In this document: positions 1 through 6,328 of the stretch, in pieces
Layout: each line of letters starts with the position of its first letter
Numbering within the stretch: the first letter of the stretch is position 1
NCBI GenBank assembly: GCA_002499015.1
Contig: DAJY01000074.1
Span: 1 to 6,702 of the forward strand
Origin: Euryarchaeota archaeon UBA242
GTDB lineage: Archaea; Thermoplasmatota; Poseidoniia; Poseidoniales; Poseidoniaceae
Reading direction: 5' to 3'
Length of the DNA stretch: 6,702 nucleotides
Program-made: the position numbers and the translations under genes
The notes under the pieces: generated by a model
Told to the model about the DNA's origin: nothing
What the model saw: the letters and a program-made list of their open reading frames with translations, nothing else
The model's database searches: none

Positions 1-2
1 AA

Positions 3-1001
3 CCGAAGGATTCCTACACTGGTGGTCCTTCATCTCTGTGCCCTGGTTGTGGTCACGATCAAATCTCAACTATCATTATTGCATCCGCATGGGAAAATGG
101 AATTGAACCTCACCGTATCGCTAAAATGTCCGGTATTGGATGCTCTTCCAAAACCCCTGCATACTACCTTGGACAATCACATGGATTCAATACAGTTCAC
201 GGAAGAATGCCATCTGTAACCACAGGTGCATATGCTGTCAACAAAGACTTGCTTTACTTGGGAGTTTCAGGAGACGGTGATTCTGCATCTATTGGAATTG
301 GACAATTAATTCATGCAATTAGACGCAATGTAGACATGGTATACATCTTAGAGAACAATGGAGTTTATGGATTGACCAAGGGCCAATATTCTGCTACTGC
401 AGACATCGGTTCTAAGAAAAAGAAAGGTACCCCAAATAAAACTCAGCCTATTGATTTGTGTGCACTTGCAATCAATCTTGGTTGTTCATTCGTAGCCCGT
501 TCGTTTTCAGGTTCAAAGAAACAACTCAAATCATTGATAAAGGCTGCAATGTCACACAAAGGATTTGCATTGATAGACATTATTTCCCCATGTGTCACAT
601 TTAACAATAACGATGAATCTTTGAAATCTTATGGCTATGTTAAAGATAACAATATTGAACTGCACGTTGCCGATTATATTCCAAACCGTGAGCCGATGGA
701 AGAAGTTGAAGTTCCTGAAGGACATTATCGTGATATTACTCTTCACGATGGCTCGGTTATCAGATTGGAAACAATCTCTGAAGAGCATGACCCAACAAAT
801 GCTGTTGCCGCCCTAAGTGCGCTTCACGCTGCTGATGCTGAATCAAAGCACGTTACTGGATTACTCTACTTCGATGGAACCAAACCTTCACTCATAGAAG
901 ACTTGGGACTTGTTGAAAGGGCTCTAATAGATGTTCCAGAAAGTGAATTACGACCAAGTCGAGAAATACTAGATAAATTAAATGCTGCATTCTTATCTTG
1001 A
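3..1001 (+). CDS. korB: 2-oxoacid:ferredoxin oxidoreductase beta subunit (KorB-like), 5' partial
   Basis: The frame is open from base 3 and ends at TGA 999-1001, giving 332 residues. The family oxidatively decarboxylates a 2-oxoacid to acyl-CoA and reduces ferredoxin in the cytoplasm. The beta subunit binds thiamine diphosphate and a [4Fe-4S] cluster. Visible motifs (fragment numbering) are CPGCGH at 13-18, GIGCSSK at 44-50, HGR at 66-68, GDGD at 90-93, NNG at 118-120 and SPC ending at Cys197. C13, C16, C47 and C197 match the four cluster cysteines of the Sulfolobus enzyme almost number for number. GDG plus NN is the TPP/Mg site. K50 sits where the Sulfolobus substrate-contacting Lys49 lies (recalled, not aligned). 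The close numbering suggests only a few N-terminal residues are missing. The C-terminal part is the acidic, helical tail seen in many KorB proteins. The alpha subunit should lie immediately upstream, outside the window. 2-Oxoglutarate is the most likely substrate; pyruvate or branched-chain acids are not excluded. Confidence 0.92.
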   Translation, partial: PKDSYTGGPSSLCPGCGHDQISTIIIASAWENGIEPHRIAKMSGIGCSSKTPAYYLGQSHGFNTVHGRMPSVTTGAYAVNKDLLYLGVSGDGDSASIGIGQLIHAIRRNVDMVYILENNGVYGLTKGQYSATADIGSKKKKGTPNKTQPIDLCALAINLGCSFVARSFSGSKKQLKSLIKAAMSHKGFALIDIISPCVTFNNNDESLKSYGYVKDNNIELHVADYIPNREPMEEVEVPEGHYRDITLHDGSVIRLETISEEHDPTNAVAALSALHAADAESKHVTGLLYFDGTKPSLIEDLGLVERALIDVPESELRPSREILDKLNAAFLS

Positions 1002-1072
1002 GGCTGTATTATCCGGTTATTTCGCTTAAAGTAGCCAAATCTCCAATAAAGGAGTAGTTTACAATAGATGTT

Positions 1073-1966
1073 ATGGAGGGCGTAGTCATAGCGGGTGGAA
1101 TTGCCCTAATACTAATCTCATCACTGGCATTACGTTCCATTTACATGAGAATAAAAAGGAAACATCAAAGATTAGCTGATCTCGCTCATCGTCAAAAATA
1201 TGGCGGTTTCGAATCAATTGAATCTGTTGAAAGAGATGGATTAATGGTATTGCGTTCAAGGCAAACCACAGAGTTATCAGAAGATGAATATTCAGACTAT
1301 TTAGAAAGAGATTCTCACAGAGATCAAAATTTCATGGACTTGAGATTAATTTTGTCCGACATAATCGAAGACATAGATGATGAAGAAGTTAGTGATGATG
1401 AACAGCACCGAATGATGGAATTAGATGGTCGCGGTGAATGGATTGAAGAGAATCAAGAAGGACTGCAACAACATTCAGTGCTAGTTGCGGAAGAGGAGAT
1501 TGGAAGTGGCATTACTATCGCTGAGACTCCAACAGATGATGACATGGATGAGCGCCTTGAGAGAGAAGGGGGCAAATCTGGTGCTGTTCAAGTGACACTT
1601 TCTTGGGACGATTATAACGACTTAGATTTACATTTATTTTGCCCTAATGGTGAACGAATATATTTCAACAACAAAACCAGTGATTGTGGAGGTGTATTGG
1701 ATGTCGATATGAATGTTAAACCTGTCAGTAATAACCCCGTTGAGAATATTGTGTGGGAGAATATACCTACTCCTGGGAAGTACAAAGTTGGGGTGCATTT
1801 TTACAAACACTTTCGTAAGAAAAAGTCAAAGAAAACCTGTAAATTCAGATTGCGTGTTGTTGTTGATGCCGATAGCAGAGAGTATCAGGGTAGCATAATA
1901 TACGGTCAAGCCATCCAAATGGTTACAACATTCACAATTCTTCCGAGAGCGATAAAGGAATTATAA
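1073..1966 (+). CDS. Membrane-anchored protein with DUF2135/YfaP-like C-terminal domain
   Basis: This 297-residue protein has no assigned function. Residues 3-20 form one hydrophobic helix, immediately followed by a basic stretch (R21 to K30, IKRKHQR). By the positive-inside rule this predicts an outside N-terminus and a cytoplasmic body. Residues about 65-165 are strongly acidic and look disordered (runs such as EDIDDEE and DDDMDER). Residues about 172-290 resemble the DUF2135 (YfaP) beta-sandwich: LSWDDYNDLDLHLFCPNGE, then GGVLDVDMN, then ENI(x)WENIPTPGKYKVGVHFY. That is the usual order of a strand with a D-x-D-x-H element, a G-x-LDVD strand and a PGxYxVxVHxY strand. A basic loop (RKKKSKK) interrupts the last part. 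The start is ATG 1073; an ATG at 1068 is out of frame and stops at once. GGAG at 1051-1054 is 18 nt upstream, far for a Shine-Dalgarno, so translation may be leaderless or start-proximal. The domain call comes from motif memory; an unrelated Ig-like or C2-like sandwich is possible. Confidence 0.8.
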   Translation: MEGVVIAGGIALILISSLALRSIYMRIKRKHQRLADLAHRQKYGGFESIESVERDGLMVLRSRQTTELSEDEYSDYLERDSHRDQNFMDLRLILSDIIEDIDDEEVSDDEQHRMMELDGRGEWIEENQEGLQQHSVLVAEEEIGSGITIAETPTDDDMDERLEREGGKSGAVQVTLSWDDYNDLDLHLFCPNGERIYFNNKTSDCGGVLDVDMNVKPVSNNPVENIVWENIPTPGKYKVGVHFYKHFRKKKSKKTCKFRLRVVVDADSREYQGSIIYGQAIQMVTTFTILPRAIKEL

Positions 1967-2027
1967 GAATAAAATCTAATACCCTTACCGTTTAGTTGAA
2001 AAAGTGATGGCTAATCGGCCAAAGCAT

Positions 2028-2100
2028 AGTCCCCTAGTGTAGCGGTCCATCATGGTGGGTTCTGATCCCTCCGACCTCGGTTCAAATCCGAGGGGGGCTA
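2028..2100 (+). tRNA. tRNA-Gln (anticodon CUG)
   Basis: A complete cloverleaf can be folded by hand. The acceptor 2028-2034 (AGTCCCC) pairs with 2093-2099 (GGGGGCT, one U-G pair), with discriminator A at 2100. The D arm is 2037-2053 with GG at 2044-2045. The anticodon stem is 2055-2059 with 2067-2071, and the 7-nt loop TTCTGAT places the anticodon CTG at 2062-2064. The variable loop is 4 nt. The T stem is 2076-2080 with 2088-2092, with loop TTCAAAT. CUG reads glutamine CAG codons. The A1-U72 pair is usual for archaeal tRNA-Gln, which is normally charged with Glu and then amidated by GatDE. CCA is not encoded, as is common in archaea, and there is no intron. One oddity is a U-U opposition at 28-42 in the anticodon stem, flanked by G-C pairs and extended by a 26-44 G-C. 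A weak A/T-rich stretch at 1991-2004 lies at about the right distance for a TATA element but is not convincing. Confidence 0.95.
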
Positions 2101-2120
2101 CTTTGTTTATACACGATTTT
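2101..2120 (+). terminator. Possible oligo-T termination region after tRNA-Gln
   Basis: Two T-rich clusters directly follow the tRNA 3' end, at 2102-2108 (TTTGTTT) and 2117-2120 (TTTT). Archaeal RNA polymerase commonly terminates on short T tracts of the non-template strand, so this is a reasonable end for the tRNA transcript. There is no associated strong hairpin. The call is inferred from base composition and position only. Confidence 0.4.
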
Positions 2121-2239
2121 AGCGTAGACTCCCCTCGCGTGAACAGCCATATTACTACAATTTGTTCAGTTCACGCTAGACCTGCGGATGAAATGCTTTC
2201 TAATGGTCATTCTTAAGGTCCGGTAGGGCTACCATTTAA
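2121..2239. other. Non-coding stretch with inverted repeats between tRNA-Gln and the minus-strand gene
   Basis: No plausible gene is seen here. Two inverted repeats stand out. GCGTGAAC at 2137-2144 is matched by GTTCACGC at 2169-2176 (8 bp, 24-nt loop); part of the left arm can pair instead with TGTTC at 2163-2167. AATGGT at 2202-2207 is matched by ACCATT at 2231-2236, competing with a tight GGTA/TACC hairpin at 2222-2233. The second set lies just past the stop of the minus-strand gene and could help end its transcript. An unannotated small RNA is possible, but no C/D or H/ACA box set could be recognised. Confidence 0.35.
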
Positions 2240-2431
2240 CTAGACGTTTACGAATCTAAATAGTACCTTTGAAACCCAACTAAGCATCATTATCACCATA
2301 AAAGAAGCAATTGCATATTTTGCCCAAGGCCTTTGTGGCTTGGACTCAGGCCATGGGTCAATACCCATTTTTTCAGCCTCATCAACAATTCTTGCAAGAA
2401 GGGCCAGCTCCTCCTCTATTGTGTCGGCCAT
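2240..2431 (-). CDS. Small single-pass membrane protein, unknown function
   Basis: This encodes 63 residues from ATG at 2429-2431 to TAG at 2240-2242. A longer version of 78 residues starts at ATG 2474-2476. I prefer the shorter start because MADTIEEELALLARIVDEAE reads as a natural acidic amphipathic helix, and it leaves 85 bp rather than 40 bp before the divergent gene; neither start has a clear Shine-Dalgarno. The layout is a helical acidic N-terminus (residues 1-23), a proline-rich hinge (DPWPESKPQRPW, about 25-36) and a hydrophobic segment (about 38-58: YAIASFMVIMMLSW) that probably spans the membrane, ending in a short basic tail. It is not a shadow of another gene, since nothing is encoded opposite it. 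I do not recognise the family. It stands alone on this strand and shares its upstream region with the Nudix-MBL gene. Confidence 0.6.
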   Translation of the reverse strand: MADTIEEELALLARIVDEAEKMGIDPWPESKPQRPWAKYAIASFMVIMMLSWVSKVLFRFVNV

Positions 2432-2516
2432 AGAAAGCCCAAGCGTTACCCTCACTTCAAATTGGCTTTGGACCATTAATGGAAATCATTGAAGGGCGGC
2501 GTGCTTTGCTTTGGCT

Positions 2517-4019
2517 ATGAGCGAAGTTCCTACTGGTGTTGAAATGGGTTCTGTTTCACGCAAAATTAGACCTTCTGCAACTATGATGATCACCCGTGAT
2601 GGTTCCAATGGAGTTGAGGTCTTACTCGGTAGAAGAGCCGAGTCAATGCCTGCTTTTCCTGGTTATTGGGCGTTTCCTGGTGGTGGGTTATCTCGTGTTG
2701 ACAAGTTGGCAGTTGAAGAATTGACGCAATTAGATGGACCAAATGCTGCTGCGATTGCCACTATTATGCGAGAGGTTGTTGAGGAACTAGGTTTCGCCTG
2801 TGTTGACGGAAAAATAATCTTAGTCGATGATGCTGCGAGAAACCTCGTTGTTGCAGACAAGGCAAACTGGCTACCACAGGTAAAGCAGGGAAATATCCCC
2901 TGTGACACTCGTGGGATTCGTCATATTTCATCGCGAACTACTCCGCCATTCGGACCGGTCTTATTTGAAAATACATTTCTCCACATTCATGGCGGAAGTT
3001 CACAGGAAATTCCACAACCAAGTATCGTAGGTCAAACTGAATTTGTTGAATTCACTTGGCAAAGTGCTGAACAATTGTTGGCAAAATGGAAAACACATGA
3101 AATGAAAATTGCTCCACCTGTTGTCACTCTTATGATGCAATTAAAACGCACACTTGCGCAATTTGATGGCAATATGGAGTCATCTGCTGAAGAAATGGAA
3201 AAACAACAGATCGGTCGACGTTCAATCTTATTTGCATACGGAGTCGAAGTCGTTCCAGTAAAAACTGCAACATTACCACCTGCTGACCACACTAATTCCT
3301 ACCTTATCGGTGATCCTGAAGGTGACTTCGTATTAGTTGACCCTGCTGCTAGAATGCGAGAGGGAATGGAGGATTTAGCAATTGCTGTGGAGCGGCATAA
3401 TGGTAATTTACTAGCCATTATATTTACTCATCCGCATAGTGACCATTTAGGTGATTTTGATTTGTTAAGAGAAGCATTTGATGTACCAATTTGGGGTAGT
3501 CAACAAACATCAGAACAGATTCCATGTCAACGCATATTACGCGATGGGGAAACGTTGCAACTCGGACAACAAAAATGGCAGGTATTGCAAACTCCAGGCC
3601 ATCATCCTGGCCACATATGCTTGCTCGGAGATGCTGGTTTAGTCGCTGGCGACATGGTAGCTGGTATTGGCACCATCCTCATACCTCCTATTGAAGGCGA
3701 TATGGACCAATATTTACAGCAATTACAACGCCTTATTGATTTGAAGCCACATTTGATTTTCCCAAGCCATGGACCGGTAATTCCGCTACCGGAAAAGAAA
3801 TTGAAATACTACCTTAATCATAGGTCTGCTCGTCATCAAAGGGTGCTTGATGCTGTGGCTGCAGGAAATAGTAAAATCGCTCAAATCTCTAGAATCGCAT
3901 ACCAAGATAGCCCAGATGCACATCCGCTTTTAGCCCAAGACCAAACCCTGTCACATCTGCTTTCTCACCAAAGAAGTGGAAAGGTTGTTGAGGAAGATTA
4001 TAATTGGAAAATTATCTGA
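2517..4019 (+). CDS. Nudix hydrolase fused to metallo-beta-lactamase-fold hydrolase
   Basis: This 500-residue protein contains two enzyme domains. Residues about 17-210 are a Nudix domain: LLGRRAESM at 36-44, WAFPGGG at 51-57, and the helix REVVEELGF at 85-93 supplying the metal-binding REx2EExG. Compared with a canonical Nudix box, about 14 extra residues lie between the PGGG and the RE helix, and the usual upstream Glu is replaced. This recalls the enlarged box of NUDT19-type CoA diphosphatases. Residues about 240-425 are a metallo-beta-lactamase fold with a full ligand set: THPHSDH (304-310), H362 in TPGH, D379 in AGD and H418 in PSHGP. Residues about 432-490 form a helical, winged-helix-like tail as in LACTB2 proteins; there is no beta-CASP insert. 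Likely substrates are a nucleoside-diphosphate-linked compound such as a CoA derivative for Nudix, and a thioester, ester or RNA for the MBL half; neither is shown by the sequence. ATG 2517 is chosen over the in-frame TTG 2511. No strong Shine-Dalgarno is seen. Confidence 0.9.
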   Translation: MSEVPTGVEMGSVSRKIRPSATMMITRDGSNGVEVLLGRRAESMPAFPGYWAFPGGGLSRVDKLAVEELTQLDGPNAAAIATIMREVVEELGFACVDGKIILVDDAARNLVVADKANWLPQVKQGNIPCDTRGIRHISSRTTPPFGPVLFENTFLHIHGGSSQEIPQPSIVGQTEFVEFTWQSAEQLLAKWKTHEMKIAPPVVTLMMQLKRTLAQFDGNMESSAEEMEKQQIGRRSILFAYGVEVVPVKTATLPPADHTNSYLIGDPEGDFVLVDPAARMREGMEDLAIAVERHNGNLLAIIFTHPHSDHLGDFDLLREAFDVPIWGSQQTSEQIPCQRILRDGETLQLGQQKWQVLQTPGHHPGHICLLGDAGLVAGDMVAGIGTILIPPIEGDMDQYLQQLQRLIDLKPHLIFPSHGPVIPLPEKKLKYYLNHRSARHQRVLDAVAAGNSKIAQISRIAYQDSPDAHPLLAQDQTLSHLLSHQRSGKVVEEDYNWKII

Positions 4020-4024
4020 AAATA

Positions 4025-4045
4025 GAGTATTGAGATACTTTAATT
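4025..4045 (+). terminator. Short hairpin with T-rich tail after the Nudix-MBL gene
   Basis: AGTAT at 4026-4030 pairs with ATACT at 4035-4039 around a TGAG loop, extendable by a G-T pair (4025/4040). It is followed by the T-rich TTTAATTT run (about 4039-4045). It begins 6 nt past the upstream stop codon. The stem is weak and A/T-rich, so the T-rich tail is the more likely archaeal termination signal. Confidence 0.35.
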
Positions 4046-4053
4046 TGCACACA

Positions 4054-4078
4054 AATATGTTATTCAAACAATATGTTA
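4054..4078 (+). repeat. Two direct copies of AATATGTTA
   Basis: AATATGTTA occurs at 4054-4062 and again at 4070-4078, a 16-bp period, within the A/T-rich leader of the NFACT gene. It could be a duplicated regulator site or part of a TATA region, or chance in A/T-rich DNA. It is reported because it is exact and lies upstream of a gene start. Confidence 0.3.
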
Positions 4079-4081
4079 CTA

Positions 4082-4098
4082 TCAATCGATGAGATTGA
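4082..4098 (+). promoter_or_regulatory. Perfect 6-bp hairpin in the NFACT leader
   Basis: TCAATC at 4082-4087 and GATTGA at 4093-4098 are perfect inverted complements around a GATGA loop. The element lies 53 nt before the NFACT start and downstream of the AATATGTTA repeats. It may be an operator half-site pair or a 5'-UTR hairpin. No known riboswitch was recognised. Confidence 0.3.
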
Positions 4099-4139
4099 CG
4101 GGCTGAGAGTTCAAGACCCCTAGCCATCTAGCGAAGTAT

Positions 4140-4144
4140 GGAGG
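4140..4144 (+). promoter_or_regulatory. Strong Shine-Dalgarno of the NFACT gene
   Basis: GGAGG at 4140-4144 lies 7 nt before ATG 4152 and is followed by a second purine-rich GGGAG. It is the best ribosome binding site in the window and decides the start at 4152 over the in-frame ATG 4164. The GGAGG before 4164 is only about 2 nt away, too close to serve that codon. Confidence 0.75.
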
Positions 4145-4151
4145 CGGGAGC

Positions 4152-6326
4152 ATGAAGGAGGCGATGAGCGGTTTTGACCTATTTGCAATGGCCAATGAAT
4201 TGAACAAATGCGCTAATGCATATGTTAAGAAGGCGTACATGCCTCATTATGAGCAAATTGTTCTTCGAATCAATCCTAAAGGGATGGACCAATTCGATTT
4301 GGTCTTTGTCAGGGGTTCACGTATTTACACTTCAAACCGCGACCGCCCTATGCCGATGACGCCACCACCATTCGCTATGTTACTGCGAAAGCATCTCAAA
4401 AATTCACGCTTCACTGGAGTAAGACAACTTGGTTTTGACCGTGTATTATCATTTGACTTTGAAACTAAATTTGGTACAAGGCATATTTATGTGGAAGTTT
4501 TTAGAGATGGAAATATCATTTTGGTTGATCAAGAAGGAATTATTATCCAGCCACTTACTCATGCGGCTTATGCTGGAAGAACTCTCAAAAAGGGTTTTGA
4601 ATATACCCCACCTCCTGCTGCGATAAATCCATTTTCACTCGATGAAGAAGGGTTAACTGAATTATTTAAGGACACTGATAGAGATCTAGTTTCAACCCTT
4701 GGAGGTAAATTAAACCTCGGTGGAACTCATGCCAATGCTATTTGCCAACTTGCAGGTCATCAACCAAACATGGAGGCTGAAGATGCCGATATTAATAAGG
4801 TTCATTCCGCATTACGCGAGTTGCTAAACGATCTATCAAATAGCAATTCAGGATTCTTAATTCTGAAGCCAAGTAATGAAATTCCTGCTGAGCAATTACA
4901 GGCGGCAGCAAATGAACAAATCGTGGGCGTTATCCGTGACAGATTTCTAGAGTTACATGCCGAGGAAGCAACGCCTATCTTACTACCGTCGCATGCCGAT
5001 AAGGTATCGGTTCGTTTTGACACTCTCGGGGCTGCAGTTGATGCTTGGAAAGGTTGTCACGACTCGGAAGCATTAGCAAGACGAGAGGCTGAAAAAATGG
5101 ATATTGCCGCTCCGGGAAGAGGTCACTCGACAGATGTTGAGAAATTGCAAAGAAGACTTGTTCAACAGGAAAAATCTATGATTTCTTTCTCAGAAAAAAT
5201 TGACAAACAGCAGGCTCTGGGACATATGATTCAAGAAAATTGGACTCACGTTGAATCATTATTATCTCAAGTCAGTGAGGCTGTTGAAACTCAAGGTTGG
5301 AAAGCGACAAAAAAGGCAACAAAAGAAATCCCTTGGATTGTTTCTGTGAATGCTGCTGAGAGGACTTTTGTCACTATACTCCCTGATGAAGACGGCCAAC
5401 CGAATGGTCCACAGGCAACATTATCACTTGATGAAACAGTACATCAAAACGCTCAACGACATTTTACATCTGCAAGAAAACAGAAGAATAAGAATAGGGG
5501 GGCAGTCGATGCACTCAAAGAAACCGTGACCAAATTAAAAACAGCTCAGAAAAAAGAAACTAAGGCGGAAGCAACTGGAAAGTTGAACCGAATTAAACGT
5601 AGCAAGAGGTTTTGGTTTGAAACACATCGCTGGTCAATGATTTCCGGTGGCCATTTACTGGTTGGAGGTAAAGATGCCAAAGGGAATGATTCCGTCGTTA
5701 AAAAGCATCTATCAATAAATGATCTGTATTTGCACGCGGATATACATGGCGCACCTTCGTGTAGTTTACGTTCATCTCAAGGTTTTATTGTTGACCAACA
5801 AAAACCAGCACATATTCCAGATGACATCCCTGCTTTTCGCGTTGCTGATAAATTAGAGGATTCTACTCTTGATGAGGACAAATTGCTAGAGGCTGCTACA
5901 ATGGCACTTTGTTGGAGTCGTGCATGGGCAGGAGGAGGAGCCCATGGAACTGTATATTCAGTTAAGCCTGCTCAAGTTTCAAAGACTGCTAACACTGGAG
6001 AATTCGTTGGCAAAGGAGCATTTATTGTTAGGGGTCAACGCAAATGGTTCAAGGATTTAGATGTTCAACTCGGCATTGGAATTGTCGCAATCAATGGAGT
6101 CCCATTACTGATGGGTGCAACACCTGCTACTATCAAAAACATCTGTAAAAGATATGCAATCCTTGCACCAGGATTGACTAAAAAGGAACAACTTGCTAAT
6201 AAAATTTACAAAAATACTGGATTAATTACCGATGACATCCTTGGTATTCTACCAGGTGCAGGTCAAATTATTGAAGACTATGGAATATTTTCACCACCAA
6301 AGGAAATAGAACAAGAAGAGGAATGA
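4152..6326 (+). CDS. rqcH: NFACT family protein (RqcH/Rqc2/NEMF homologue), ribosome-associated quality control
   Basis: This is a full-length 724-residue NFACT protein. The family binds the large ribosomal subunit carrying a stalled peptidyl-tRNA and recruits tRNA, in bacteria and eukaryotes extending the chain with alanine-containing tails that mark it for degradation. Residues about 5-320 are the NFACT-N domain. D9 and the D96-R97 pair match the functionally required D9, D98 and R99 of yeast Rqc2 (D97/R98 of Bacillus RqcH). A helical middle region (about 165-205) precedes coiled-coil segments at about 328-380 and 437-480, the latter very Lys-rich. Residues about 484-630 are the NFACT-R (DUF814) domain, with RFWFETHRWSMISGGHLLVGG starting at 486, then LHADIHGAPS (527-536) and VKPAQVSKT (604-612). 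The C-terminal extension (635-680) resembles archaeal members, and the tail is acidic (EIEQEEE). The MKEA-MS-FDL start is typical of archaeal homologues. A methyltransferase gene follows directly. That it tails chains in this organism is inferred from the family. Confidence 0.93.
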   Translation: MKEAMSGFDLFAMANELNKCANAYVKKAYMPHYEQIVLRINPKGMDQFDLVFVRGSRIYTSNRDRPMPMTPPPFAMLLRKHLKNSRFTGVRQLGFDRVLSFDFETKFGTRHIYVEVFRDGNIILVDQEGIIIQPLTHAAYAGRTLKKGFEYTPPPAAINPFSLDEEGLTELFKDTDRDLVSTLGGKLNLGGTHANAICQLAGHQPNMEAEDADINKVHSALRELLNDLSNSNSGFLILKPSNEIPAEQLQAAANEQIVGVIRDRFLELHAEEATPILLPSHADKVSVRFDTLGAAVDAWKGCHDSEALARREAEKMDIAAPGRGHSTDVEKLQRRLVQQEKSMISFSEKIDKQQALGHMIQENWTHVESLLSQVSEAVETQGWKATKKATKEIPWIVSVNAAERTFVTILPDEDGQPNGPQATLSLDETVHQNAQRHFTSARKQKNKNRGAVDALKETVTKLKTAQKKETKAEATGKLNRIKRSKRFWFETHRWSMISGGHLLVGGKDAKGNDSVVKKHLSINDLYLHADIHGAPSCSLRSSQGFIVDQQKPAHIPDDIPAFRVADKLEDSTLDEDKLLEAATMALCWSRAWAGGGAHGTVYSVKPAQVSKTANTGEFVGKGAFIVRGQRKWFKDLDVQLGIGIVAINGVPLLMGATPATIKNICKRYAILAPGLTKKEQLANKIYKNTGLITDDILGILPGAGQIIEDYGIFSPPKEIEQEEE

Positions 6327-6328
6327 AA

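Noticed and set aside
552..788. Minus-strand open frame opposite the KorB gene
   Set aside because: It lies wholly within a clearly conserved gene on the other strand and its translation has no recognisable domain; a shadow frame.
2185..2205. C/D box small RNA suggested by GGATGAAATG
   Set aside because: The sequence departs from the C box consensus and no paired D and D'/C' boxes were found at suitable spacing.
2511..2516. TTG start two codons before the ATG of the Nudix-MBL gene
   Set aside because: ATG at 2517 is in the same frame and more likely; no ribosome binding site supports TTG.
2663..3292. Two minus-strand open frames opposite the Nudix-MBL gene (2663-2908 and 3032-3292)
   Set aside because: Both are antisense shadows of a frame carrying intact Nudix and MBL motifs.
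3240..4019. RNase J or CPSF-like nuclease for the MBL half
   Set aside because: No beta-CASP insertion is present, and the domain length and helical tail fit LACTB2-like hydrolases better.
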